NCBI RefSeq assembly: GCF_031456295.1
Contig: NZ_JAVDUJ010000001.1
Coordinates: 434,001-498,000 of the forward strand
Direction of reading: 5' to 3'
Source of the DNA: Arcanobacterium_A hippocoleae
GTDB taxonomy: Bacteria; Actinomycetota; Actinomycetes; Actinomycetales; Actinomycetaceae
DNA length: 64,000 nt
The position numbers and the translations under genes were made by a program. Below, piece after piece: positions 17,300-26,324 of this stretch (within the stretch, counting starts at the first letter, position 1; the number at the start of each line of letters is the position of its first letter). The notes below the pieces were generated by a model. It saw only the letters and a list, made by a program, of their open reading frames with translations. It did not search any database and had not been told where the DNA came from.

Positions 17300-18985
17300 T
17301 TACTTCACCCAGCCAATATGCTCCCATGGCTTCTTTGCAAATCCCATTGCGCCCAAATTAGCTAAGCCGTCTTTTGCCGCCCGCACATCTGGACCATTGA
17401 ACACTGGCATAATCCCGTGGAGCTTGAAAGCTTCAACTTCGAGCTTGTTTGCAGCAGCGATCTGTTCTTTTGGATCAGCGACCTTCTTCAATTCTGCAAT
17501 CTTCTGATCAAATTCTGGAGTACCAGTACCGGAAAGATTGAGTCCAGAATCAGATGCGTAAATCTGATCGAAGTATGCTACACCAAATGGATCTGAGGAT
17601 CTAAAGCTCATCATGAAAGCATCAAATTCCTTCTTGGTATACACCTGGGAGAATTCATTTGAAGGACGTTCTTTGATTTGGAAGTCCACACCGATTTGCT
17701 TCATCATCTGCTGCAATGCTTTTGCAATTGATTTGCTTACTTCAGCATCGCCGATAACTGGGTAAACCAGTGAAAGCTTCTTGCCATCCTTTTCACGGAT
17801 GCCATCTTCGCCTGCTTTCCAGCCAGCTTCATCAAGAAGTTTCTTTGCACCTTCCGCGTCAAACTTTACACTCTTTGCGAAATTATCTTCATAGCCCGGC
17901 TGTGAACCAAAGAGCAGGAATGAACCTGGAAGTTCTTCGGTGTAAGGAATACCATCAAAGCGAATCTTTGAAATCTGTGCACGATCAATACCGCCCATGA
18001 TTGCTTCGCGAACCTTTACATCTTTCAGTGCTTCAGACTCAGAATTAAGCATCAGCAAGGAATTGTTTGGAATCATTGCCGTGTAAATCTTGATGTCTTT
18101 CATTTCTTTCACAGCAGCATACGTTTCTTTCGTTGCGGCAGAAACGTAATCAATTTCGCCGTTCTTGAATGCGTTAATTGCAGCCTTTGTCTCCATCTGA
18201 CGGTAGGTGATGGTATCAAGCTTTGCTTTATCTCCCCACCACTTTTCATTTGGCTCGAAAGAAACCACACCTTGATTGAAGTCAACTTCCTTCACCTTGT
18301 ATGGGCCAGCACCCCATTCTGGGTGCAGCGTCTTCAAATAGCCATTTGCGTATACGTCTGCGTCAACAAGATGCGGATTTGCCCACATATTAAACAGACC
18401 CTGCCACCACGCATAAATGCCATCAAAGGTCACAACTGCCTGATCAGCGTTGGCGCCCTGCTCCACAGACTTAATCTGGTCGTATCCATCTGTACCGCCC
18501 GCAGGGTACTTATCTGGTTCCTTACCTGAATTGATCGTCCAAGTATCGCGGAATACAGTCCAGTCAATATCGGTGCCGTCGTTCCACTTTGCCTTTTCGT
18601 TAATATCGAAAGTAACGACGGTATTGCCGTCCTTTTCTTCTGCTTTCACATTGGTCAAATATGCAGGATTTGCATACCATTCACCCTTGTCATCGAAGAG
18701 CGCCACTTGTGGATTATAGAGGTACCAGACATCAGTCGTGTACCCACTACCGTCTTGATGGAATGGATTTTGTTGTGGACTAAGTTCAACCAAAGGCAAC
18801 GTAAGGGTACCGCCGTCCTTCAAGTCTTCATACTTTGCCTTGGTGTAATCTACACCTTTTACTTCAACCTGTTTCCCTGATTTCTCAGCAGAGCCAGAAG
18901 ACGTAACATTCTTTCCGCCGCATGCACTTAGTGCGAGCATTGCTGCTGCGCTAAGAGCGACGAAAGCTTTTGCTGATTTACGCAT
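17300..18985 (-). CDS. oppA: Oligopeptide ABC transporter substrate-binding lipoprotein
   Basis: A 561-aa family 5 extracellular solute-binding protein. It begins with a lipoprotein signal sequence: basic MRKSAK, a hydrophobic core, and the lipobox LSAC with Cys21. The mature part has the SBP_5 pattern (VTFDINEKAKWNDGTDIDW, VREAIMGGIDRAQI). It should be anchored outside the membrane and deliver peptides to the OppBC channel. AAAGGAG precedes the ATG at ideal spacing. It is the last gene of the operon oppB-oppC-oppDF-oppA, 51 bases after oppDF and just before a strong terminator, which suits the higher expression binding proteins need. Peptide specificity is not deducible. Confidence 0.93.
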   Translation of the reverse strand: MRKSAKAFVALSAAAMLALSACGGKNVTSSGSAEKSGKQVEVKGVDYTKAKYEDLKDGGTLTLPLVELSPQQNPFHQDGSGYTTDVWYLYNPQVALFDDKGEWYANPAYLTNVKAEEKDGNTVVTFDINEKAKWNDGTDIDWTVFRDTWTINSGKEPDKYPAGGTDGYDQIKSVEQGANADQAVVTFDGIYAWWQGLFNMWANPHLVDADVYANGYLKTLHPEWGAGPYKVKEVDFNQGVVSFEPNEKWWGDKAKLDTITYRQMETKAAINAFKNGEIDYVSAATKETYAAVKEMKDIKIYTAMIPNNSLLMLNSESEALKDVKVREAIMGGIDRAQISKIRFDGIPYTEELPGSFLLFGSQPGYEDNFAKSVKFDAEGAKKLLDEAGWKAGEDGIREKDGKKLSLVYPVIGDAEVSKSIAKALQQMMKQIGVDFQIKERPSNEFSQVYTKKEFDAFMMSFRSSDPFGVAYFDQIYASDSGLNLSGTGTPEFDQKIAELKKVADPKEQIAAANKLEVEAFKLHGIMPVFNGPDVRAAKDGLANLGAMGFAKKPWEHIGWVK

Positions 18986-19036
18986 TCGTTTCTCCTTTGT
19001 TCGTTGTGTGTATCTGATAGTTTAAGTAGTATATCT

Positions 19037-21097
19037 TTACCGATGATGACATGCATATGCATGATCATGATTTGGACGCACCTGCAAAAGCGGCGTCTGA
19101 TGATCGCACTTCTCCTTAGCATCGCCATCAAAAGACTTGTAGAGCGGGCAGCGCGATTTAAACCTGCAGCCTGGCTCATTTGAAGTCGGCGAAGGCAAAT
19201 CCCCCTCCAGCGTCAGCCGTTCACGATTCCGTTCAACTTCTGGATCTGGAATCGGAATTGCGGAAAGCAGCGCCTGCGTATATGGATGCACCGGATCTTC
19301 AAAGATTGCATCAGTATCACCTACTTCTACAAACTTCCCCAAATACATCACCGCAGCACGATCTGAAATATGCCGAATCACCGATAAATCGTGTGCGACG
19401 AAAAGATAGGAAATCCCAAGCGTATTCTTTAACTCATCAAGCAAATTGATCATGCCCGCTTGAATCGATACATCAAGTGCAGATACTGGCTCATCCAATA
19501 CAATTACTTTCGGATTCGTAGCAAGCGCACGTGCCAAGCCAATTCGCTGCCGCTGCCCGCCAGAAAATGCTCCTGGAAAACGATCGATATGCTTTGGATC
19601 AAGACCAACCAAAGCCATCAATTCCTGCACTCGCTCACGCAAGCCTTCTTTTTGTCCAAAAGCAGTCAATGGTTCCTGAATAATTTCTTTCACTGTAAGA
19701 CGCGGATCAAGGGCACCCATTGGATCTTGAAATACCATCTGAATATCCTTGCGCATATTCCGCCGATCGCGCTTGCTCAAAGTGGAAACATTTTCCCCAT
19801 TCAAGACCACCACACCATCAGTAACGTGCGCACCAAGATCCATAATTTCGAGCAAAGTAGTGGACTTACCACAGCCAGATTCACCAACGATCGCGAGACA
19901 TTCGCCTTCCTTCAAATCGAAGGAGATATCATTGACCGCATATACGCTTCCCACACGACGCTTCAGCAAAGCGCCCTTGATCAGCGGGAAGGTCTTTACA
20001 AGATTCTGCACTTCAAGCACGGTCTGGCGTTCCTCACGCGGAACATCCTTGAATTTCGCCTCAGAAAGTGTTGGCACTGGGAAAATATCTTTTCCAGCGA
20101 TCTTTCCATTGTGAATTTGCCCAGCAAGTACGCAAGCTGATTGATGCGCTGCATCTGAAACATATTCAGCAGCCACATCAACAAGTGGTGGCTCACCCAG
20201 CCGGCATTTCGCTGTAGCCACCGGGCAACGGGAAATGAATGGGCACTCATCAGCTAGATCAATGACGATTGGCGGGTTCCCCTCAATCGGCACCAGAGCT
20301 TCATGCTCGCGTTGATTCACCTTCGGGATCGAACCAAGCAAACCAACCGAATAGGGATGCCGCGGAGCAGCAAAAAGCTCATAGATCGGAGCTTGCTCAA
20401 CTGGTTTGCCAGCATACATCACGAGTACTTCATCGGCGCTACCTGCCACCACACCCATATCGTGGGTGATCATGATTACGGCTGCACCAGTTTCGCGCTG
20501 TGCCGTCTTGATCACATCTAAAATCTGAGCCTGAATTGTGACATCGAGTGCAGTAGTTGGCTCATCACAAATCAATACTTTTGGATTATTTGCAATTGCA
20601 ATCGCAATCACCACACGTTGCCGCATTCCACCGGAGAATTCGTGCGGAAAGGATTTTACCCGCTCTTTCGCATTCGGGATCCCGACTATCTCCAGTAATT
20701 CCACAGCACGCTTCCAGGCATCTTCTTTTGAAATATCATTATGAATCTGCAAAGCTTCCACGATTTGTGTGCCAACATCAAAAACTGGAGTGAGCGCGGA
20801 AAGCGGATCCTGGAAAATCATCCCGATCCCAGCTCCGCGAAGTTTCGCCATCTGCGCATCCGTCATCCCAACGAGCTCTTCGCCAGCAAATTTTACCGAA
20901 CCGCTCACAGCTGCATACTCTGGAAGCAAGCCCATAATTGCCAATGAAGTAACGGATTTTCCTGAGCCTGATTCGCCCACGATCCCAAGCGTCTTGCCTG
21001 GTTCGAGGTCAAATGAGACACCACGGACCGCATCTACTCTCCCGGCTTCAGATGGAAAAGATACTTGTAAATCTCGCACAGAAAGAATTGGTTTCAT
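19037..21097 (-). CDS. Fused oligopeptide ABC transporter ATPase (OppD-OppF)
   Basis: A 686-aa protein with two complete ABC ATPase modules. The first has Walker A GESGSGKSVTS, signature FSGGMRQRVVIA and Walker B VLICDEPTTALD. The second has GESGCGKSTT, FSGGQRQRIGLA and VIVLDEPVSALD. After each comes an oligopeptide-type C-terminal tail with Cys residues (CPFISRCPVATAKC; CRFKSRCPLYKS), which in OppD/DppD proteins can bind an Fe-S cluster. In most operons these are two proteins. The ATG overlaps the oppC stop (ATGA), with GGGAGG upstream. It energises peptide import through OppBC. Confidence 0.94.
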   Translation of the reverse strand: MKPILSVRDLQVSFPSEAGRVDAVRGVSFDLEPGKTLGIVGESGSGKSVTSLAIMGLLPEYAAVSGSVKFAGEELVGMTDAQMAKLRGAGIGMIFQDPLSALTPVFDVGTQIVEALQIHNDISKEDAWKRAVELLEIVGIPNAKERVKSFPHEFSGGMRQRVVIAIAIANNPKVLICDEPTTALDVTIQAQILDVIKTAQRETGAAVIMITHDMGVVAGSADEVLVMYAGKPVEQAPIYELFAAPRHPYSVGLLGSIPKVNQREHEALVPIEGNPPIVIDLADECPFISRCPVATAKCRLGEPPLVDVAAEYVSDAAHQSACVLAGQIHNGKIAGKDIFPVPTLSEAKFKDVPREERQTVLEVQNLVKTFPLIKGALLKRRVGSVYAVNDISFDLKEGECLAIVGESGCGKSTTLLEIMDLGAHVTDGVVVLNGENVSTLSKRDRRNMRKDIQMVFQDPMGALDPRLTVKEIIQEPLTAFGQKEGLRERVQELMALVGLDPKHIDRFPGAFSGGQRQRIGLARALATNPKVIVLDEPVSALDVSIQAGMINLLDELKNTLGISYLFVAHDLSVIRHISDRAAVMYLGKFVEVGDTDAIFEDPVHPYTQALLSAIPIPDPEVERNRERLTLEGDLPSPTSNEPGCRFKSRCPLYKSFDGDAKEKCDHQTPLLQVRPNHDHAYACHHR

Positions 21098-22086
21098 GCT
21101 CTACCTCCCGCAGCAGAGTTTGGATCAAGGGCATCACGTAAGCCATCAGAAATAAGTGCCATCGATACTGTCAAAAGTGTCAAAATACCAGCTGGAAATA
21201 GGAATAACCACGGCTGAGATTCGAGTGAATTCACACCAGCGCTGAGCAATGTACCAAGAGAAACATCTGGGATCTTCACGCCCAACCCGAGGAATGATAA
21301 ACCAGTTTCACTCATGACGGTCGAAACTACGCCAAGCGTCAGATTAATGACGAGCAGCGAACCAATATTTGGGATCATATGCCGCAGCACGATTTTGAAA
21401 CCCGGCACTCCCATAAAACGTGCGGCAGTAACGTATTCACGCTCCCGCACAGAGATTGCAAGCGACCAAATCACGCGAGCTTGGTACATCCAGCCAAAGG
21501 CAATCAATGCCACAATTAAAATCTTCCAATCTCCACCATAGGAAGAAACAACCAATGCGAGAATCAGGAAAGAAGGAATCACTAACAGAAAGTGGATCAC
21601 CGTGAGCATTGCTTTTTCCACTTTTCCGCCAAGGAATGCGGTTACACAACCAACGATAGCGGATATCAGTACCGTTGCGAAGGAAACTGAAACAGCGATA
21701 ATGATCGAACGCCCCAGCCCGTGCATTGACATTGCGAATAAATCGCCGCCATCGCCATTGGTACCAAACCAGTGAATCGCATTTGGCGGCTCAGACAAAG
21801 CTGCAAAATCGAGAAAATCATATGAGAATCTGGCAATTATTGGCCCGACGATCGCCGCAAGTACCAAAATCGCAAATACGATCAGCCCTACAACGGCAGC
21901 CTTGTTCCGGAAGAAACGCTTCCGATAAAGCGTTAGCTTCGAGAGTTCCTGCTCAGCTGCCACATCATTTTCCTCACGCAATTCTTCATTCGTTGGAAGT
22001 ACGTATGCCTGTGGGGATTGTGTCTCGCACGAAGAATTAGCATTGATATCGGAAGTAGTCGTGCGGCTTTCAAAGTTATTTGACAT
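21094..22086 (-). CDS. oppC: Oligopeptide ABC transporter permease OppC
   Basis: A 330-aa inner-membrane permease. An unusually long polar N-terminus (about 55 residues, rich in Ser, Thr, Asn and Glu) precedes the typical OppC start KRFFRNKAAVVGLIVF. Six transmembrane segments follow, with the EAA-like coupling loop AARFMGVPGFKIVLRHMIPN at about 223-242. It partners with OppB to form the channel. It starts four bases after the oppB stop and overlaps oppDF by four bases. The ribosome-binding site is weak, so translation probably depends on coupling with oppB. Confidence 0.93.
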   Translation of the reverse strand: MSNNFESRTTTSDINANSSCETQSPQAYVLPTNEELREENDVAAEQELSKLTLYRKRFFRNKAAVVGLIVFAILVLAAIVGPIIARFSYDFLDFAALSEPPNAIHWFGTNGDGGDLFAMSMHGLGRSIIIAVSVSFATVLISAIVGCVTAFLGGKVEKAMLTVIHFLLVIPSFLILALVVSSYGGDWKILIVALIAFGWMYQARVIWSLAISVREREYVTAARFMGVPGFKIVLRHMIPNIGSLLVINLTLGVVSTVMSETGLSFLGLGVKIPDVSLGTLLSAGVNSLESQPWLFLFPAGILTLLTVSMALISDGLRDALDPNSAAGGRA

Positions 22087-22090
22087 CTTT

Positions 22091-23074
22091 TTAGCTCACT
22101 CTCACTCGCGGATCAAGATAGACAACAAGGAAATCGGCAAGGATTGCGCCAATTGCAGTAGTTAATGCGCCAAAAGCTGCCACAGCTACCACGCCGTGCA
22201 CATCATTTGCTGCGAGAGTTTTGATAAAGTACTCACCCATTCCATGCCAGTTAAAAATTGTTTCTGTCAGCACTGCACCGGTGAAGATGCCTGGAATCGA
22301 GAAAGCTACGGAAGTAGCAACTGGGATCACCGAAGTGCGCAAGGCATGCCGGCGAATTGCCTGCGAACGAGTCAAACCTTTCGCACGTGCAGTACGCACA
22401 TAATCAGCTTCGATATTGTCCAATAGGAGTGAACGCTGCATGAAATAATACCCAGCAAAGGAAGTTGCAACGAGCGCGATCGTCGGCAATGTTAAATGCT
22501 GCAGGATATCAACCATCCGCGGCCAGAATCCTTCCACATCAAGCGAAGCAGCTCCCGTCACATAGAGCAGCCGCACTCCTGCCGCGTTATTGATCCACAG
22601 CGCCAGCAGCACTACCAGCATTCCAGCTACCACGATATGTAAGTTCAAAGCGAAAATTGCAATCCCTTGGACCACGCGATCCCAACCTGAATATTGCCGA
22701 CCAGCAGTGAATACACCCAGAGCTATCCCAATGAGCACCGCAATAATCGTTGCACCCAAAAGTAACTGCGCAGAAACCCAGATCCGGTATGAAATTTCTT
22801 CACCAACTGGAGTTCCGAGCGGTGCATAACCCCAATCCCAATTTGTCACAATTCCGGTGATCCACCGCCACCAGCGGACAAAAATATTCTCTTCCGGATT
22901 CAAATTCAGTGGCTGAAGCGTGGAAAGAATCTGTTCACGCGGCAATGGAGGCCGTCGCCCAACATACGTTGAGGTTGGATCAAGAAAGTAATTTGCCAAG
23001 AAATAAGTGATATTCGTGGCGAGAAATATCGTCACGAACCACGAAATCGCTTTCTTCGCTAAGTAACGAACCAT
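22091..23074 (-). CDS. oppB: Oligopeptide ABC transporter permease OppB
   Basis: A 327-aa permease and the first gene of the opp operon. It starts MVRYLAKKAISWFVTIFLAT, a typical OppB first membrane segment. Six membrane segments and the coupling loop RTARAKGLTRSQAIRRHALR are present. The ATG at 23074 has AAGGAG eight bases upstream, so a longer reading frame extending 81 bases further is not the likely start. The segment between the first two membrane spans is long and presumably extracellular. Confidence 0.93.
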   Translation of the reverse strand: MVRYLAKKAISWFVTIFLATNITYFLANYFLDPTSTYVGRRPPLPREQILSTLQPLNLNPEENIFVRWWRWITGIVTNWDWGYAPLGTPVGEEISYRIWVSAQLLLGATIIAVLIGIALGVFTAGRQYSGWDRVVQGIAIFALNLHIVVAGMLVVLLALWINNAAGVRLLYVTGAASLDVEGFWPRMVDILQHLTLPTIALVATSFAGYYFMQRSLLLDNIEADYVRTARAKGLTRSQAIRRHALRTSVIPVATSVAFSIPGIFTGAVLTETIFNWHGMGEYFIKTLAANDVHGVVAVAAFGALTTAIGAILADFLVVYLDPRVRVS

Positions 23075-23661
23075 TGGTTCTCCTTGGATACAAGATCTGC
23101 GACGCAGAATCCCGTACCAAATGATCGAGGACTGCCAAGTATCGATATTTCTCACTCAACATTCCGTGGACATTGTCTTATTGCAGTAAATCTTTATGCC
23201 AATGAATTAAAATGCATTCATTACCCATTTTCAGCAGCTATTGAAAGCGCATGAATTGGATTTTATTGTGCAACGGTGTGGATAAAGAGTTACAAGTTGT
23301 TGATATTCTATTACATAGATGGTCATTTCTTTGCCTCAAAAGGCGAATAATATACTAAGTATAGAGATACTTCACATATTCTCTGATTCAAAACCACCTC
23401 TAAAATAAGTAAAGAAATAGTAAATCTGAAATGAGATTTAGAAACTATTTCATTACTTAAATCGCTTTTTCTGTATTTTCCGCAAAGTTTTATTATTTAT
23501 TTACTTTTTAGATGATTGCGCAAAAAGAAAATAGCACCCATATTTACTTATAGTAAAACATAGGCATGGATAAATATACAAGCTCTTCTGTGTTCGCCAC
23601 GCTCCGAAAATATCAAATAATCAGATAATCCTTCACGCCCGATTGGAATCATCTTTAACTC
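23075..23661. other. AT-rich intergenic region between opp operon and parE
   Basis: 587 bases, much richer in A+T than the flanking genes. It must hold the opp promoter (minus strand); a TATATT element near 23352 is a possible -10 box. It also holds a long AT-rich inverted repeat (23407-23459) and a short palindrome TTTACT/AGTAAA near 23550. Reading frames here are at most about 35 codons and resemble nothing. I see no gene. Confidence 0.55.
23407..23459 (-). terminator. Long AT-rich inverted repeat, possible parE terminator or regulatory stem
   Basis: An imperfect stem of about 20 base pairs: AAGTAAAGAAATAGTAAATCT on one side and AGATTTAGAAACTATTTCATTACTT on the other in short matching blocks, around the loop GAAATG. 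On the minus strand ATTTTAG follows. It lies about 200 bases after the parE stop, far for a simple terminator. Confidence 0.45.
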
Positions 23662-25824
23662 TTAGGCATCAATCTGCTCACGCGAAATTGAAGCAGCCCC
23701 AGCAATAATGAAATCTTTACGCGGTGCAACCTCAGACCCCATCAACAACTCAAAAGTTTGCTCCGCATCCCGCAATGCAGCCTCATCCGACATTGCGATC
23801 CGCCGCAATGTCCGCCGTGAGGGGTCCATCGTAGTTTCTGCCAACTGATCAGCGTCCATTTCGCCCAAACCTTTATAACGCTGGATTGGCTCTTTATACG
23901 TGCGACCTTGCCGAGCCAATTTCGCAAGCACCTGATGCAGCTCCGCATCCGAGTAAGTATAAATATATTCACGCTTTGCTTTACCTTTGCCCAGCACTTC
24001 AACGCGATGCAACGGAGGCACAGCAGCATAGACTCGCCCAGCTTCCACAAGCGGACGCATATATCGGAAAAACAATGTAAGTAAGAGAGTCCGAATATGT
24101 GCTCCATCAACATCAGCATCCGTCATAAAAATGACCTTGCCATAACGTGCACTATCGAGATCGAAGGTCCGCCCAGAACCAGCACCGATTACTTGAATAA
24201 TTGACGAAACTTCCTGATTCTTCAAAATATCGGCTGCTGAAGCCTTCTGCACATTCAAAATTTTTCCACGAATCGGTAATAACGCCTGGAATTCTGAAGA
24301 ACGAGCAAGCTTTGCAGTACCGAGTGCAGAATCGCCCTCAACAATAAAAAGTTCCGATTTTGCAATATCATCTGAACGGCAATCTGCCAGTTTTGCAGGT
24401 AATGTCGATGCTTCTAGCGCATTCTTCCGGCGTGAAATCTCTTTCTGCGTTCGCGCAGCAATTCGCGCCCGCATTTCAGCCACAATCTTTTCAAGCAACC
24501 GCGCATTCTCTGTTTTTTGATCACGCTTTTTCGAATTCAGAATTTCTGTCACCTGTGCATCGACAATTTTCGCTACGATTTGGCGAATCGGTGCTGTACC
24601 AAGAATTTCTTTCGTCTGGCCTTCAAATTGCGGTTCTGGAAATTTTACCGTTACGACGGCAGTAAGCCCGGCAAGCACGTCGTCTTTCTCGATTTTCGCA
24701 TCGCGTGCAGTTACTTTCAATTGCCGTGATTTCGCTTCGATCTGTGCACGAATTGCTTTTACCAGCCCGTTTTCAAATCCTTGTAAATGTGTACCGCCCT
24801 TTGGTGTAGCAATGATATTTACGTAAGATTGCTCGATCTTCTCATACCCAGTACCCCATCTGAGTGCAATATCAACTATGCATTCACGTTCAACTTCCTG
24901 TGGCGTCAAATGCCCGGTATTTTTATCCAGAGTTTGCACTATTTCCGTGAAAGTATCTGAACCGTGGATCTGCATCACGCCTGTGACTGCCGGATCTTGC
25001 GCCAGAAAATCTACAAAATCAACTACTCCCCCTGCGTAACAAAATACTTCTAGCTGCCCTTCATTGCCGTTAGCTGCAATTTCAGTTTCGTCTCTGGAGC
25101 GTCCTTGAGCTTGCATCCGTTGATCGCGCAAGTGAATCTTCAACCCCGGAATCAGGAATGCTTTTTCGCGCACACGCTCACGCAATTCAGAAAAACTAAA
25201 TTGCGCATCAATCGGGAAAATCTGCGGATCTGCCCAGTAACGCACACGTGTACCAGTGATCTTTTTTGCAACCTTGCCGATCACTCGCAGCTGTGATTCT
25301 TCCACAAATGGCTGAAAAGGCGAATCTGGCGAAATCGTACCCGGTTTATCTTGAAAAATACCCGGTTCACCGCGACGAAATGACATCGCCCAAGTTTTCC
25401 CGTCACGGTTTACTGCAACTTCCAAACGCGCCGAAAGCGCATTCACTACAGAAGCACCCACACCATGCAAACCACCGGATGCGGAATAAGAACCGCCACC
25501 AAATTTGCCGCCCGCATGGAGCTTCGTATACACCACTTCCACGCCTGAAGCGCCAGTACCAGGCACTTCATCGACTGGGATCCCACGCCCATCATCTTGC
25601 ACTTCTACTGATCCGTCAGCATGTAAGGTCACGAAAATCTCACTTGCGTAACCTTCGATCGCTTCATCAACGGCATTGTCAATAATTTCCCATGCGCAAT
25701 GCATCAAGCCCCGCGAATCGGTAGAGCCGATATACATTCCAGGGCGCTTTCTAACGGCTTCCAAACCTTCCAAAACTGAAAGGTGCCGTGCGGTATAAGC
25801 TTCTTTTACTTGAGTCTCAGTCAC
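23662..25824 (-). CDS. parE: DNA topoisomerase IV subunit B (ParE/GyrB family)
   Basis: A 720-aa ATPase subunit that pairs with ParC to decatenate chromosomes. The GHKL ATPase domain has EIIDNAVDEA, DDGRGIPVD and GGLHGVGASVVNAL. The transducer domain follows. The TOPRIM domain has VEGDSALGTAK and the metal-binding DADVDG near 515, and the C-terminal part has RYKGLGEM. The VEGDSALGTAK form, where gyrase has EGDSAGGSAK, and its place beside sigA both match actinobacterial ParE. The start is GTG with only a weak ribosome-binding site. The usual parC partner is about 7.5 kb away, beyond the opp operon. Confidence 0.92.
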   Translation of the reverse strand: MTETQVKEAYTARHLSVLEGLEAVRKRPGMYIGSTDSRGLMHCAWEIIDNAVDEAIEGYASEIFVTLHADGSVEVQDDGRGIPVDEVPGTGASGVEVVYTKLHAGGKFGGGSYSASGGLHGVGASVVNALSARLEVAVNRDGKTWAMSFRRGEPGIFQDKPGTISPDSPFQPFVEESQLRVIGKVAKKITGTRVRYWADPQIFPIDAQFSFSELRERVREKAFLIPGLKIHLRDQRMQAQGRSRDETEIAANGNEGQLEVFCYAGGVVDFVDFLAQDPAVTGVMQIHGSDTFTEIVQTLDKNTGHLTPQEVERECIVDIALRWGTGYEKIEQSYVNIIATPKGGTHLQGFENGLVKAIRAQIEAKSRQLKVTARDAKIEKDDVLAGLTAVVTVKFPEPQFEGQTKEILGTAPIRQIVAKIVDAQVTEILNSKKRDQKTENARLLEKIVAEMRARIAARTQKEISRRKNALEASTLPAKLADCRSDDIAKSELFIVEGDSALGTAKLARSSEFQALLPIRGKILNVQKASAADILKNQEVSSIIQVIGAGSGRTFDLDSARYGKVIFMTDADVDGAHIRTLLLTLFFRYMRPLVEAGRVYAAVPPLHRVEVLGKGKAKREYIYTYSDAELHQVLAKLARQGRTYKEPIQRYKGLGEMDADQLAETTMDPSRRTLRRIAMSDEAALRDAEQTFELLMGSEVAPRKDFIIAGAASISREQIDA

Positions 25825-25882
25825 TTTGCAATAGTATCTATTTCGATTCTCGATCCGCTAAACGGCACACGCTAGAAAAGTC

Positions 25883-25910
25883 ACATCGCGACTCAAATGA
25901 GCCGCGATGT
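25883..25910 (-). terminator. Hairpin terminator after the DUF7455 gene
   Basis: The arms ACATCGCGACTCA and TGAGCCGCGATGT form a 13-base stem with one mismatch and a 2-base loop. On the minus strand GACTTTTC follows. It separates the DUF7455 gene from parE. Confidence 0.65.
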
Positions 25911-26004
25911 ATTTACTGGCACAAATCAGGATGGATCATAGATCTCAAATATCGTCACTTATTTTTCCCAGAGATGTGCTCACAATTCTGCAAGATCGAA
26001 TTTT

Positions 26005-26226
26005 TTATGCTTGTATCCGATAAGTTTCGTCAAGCACTGAAGTGGCAAGTTGGGAAATTTTCTCCTGATATTTTTTCGCATGATGCGCGCAAAATAGCAG
26101 TACCCCAAATGGCATCTGCGCCCGCACATATGCTTGTGCACCGCACGCATCACAGCGATCTAGCGTAGTGAGCTTATATGTATCTTGATTTGATGATTCC
26201 AAAAACTCTTCGTGCTTTTCATTCAT
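26005..26226 (-). CDS. DUF7455 small zinc-binding-like protein
   Basis: A 73-aa protein with the pattern LDRCDACGAQAYVRA (CxxC near residues 25-28) and FCAHHAKKY (Cys-His near 46-49), which suggests a single zinc site. The family is restricted to Actinobacteria and usually lies beside genes for group 1 or 2 sigma factors, as here. Its function is unknown. The ATG at 26226 lacks a strong ribosome-binding site. Confidence 0.85.
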   Translation of the reverse strand: MNEKHEEFLESSNQDTYKLTTLDRCDACGAQAYVRAQMPFGVLLFCAHHAKKYQEKISQLATSVLDETYRIQA

Positions 26227-26324
26227 ACTTAAATATAATCACAATAATCGAAAAATTTTTCCTTTGATTTTCATACTTTCGCGAACGACGAAACCGCACG
26301 GATGATTTTCATTCTTGCGAGTGT

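Noticed and set aside
23252..23359. 35-codon ORF in the AT-rich opp/parE gap
   Set aside because: Too short, no ribosome-binding site and no similarity; expected by chance in AT-rich DNA.
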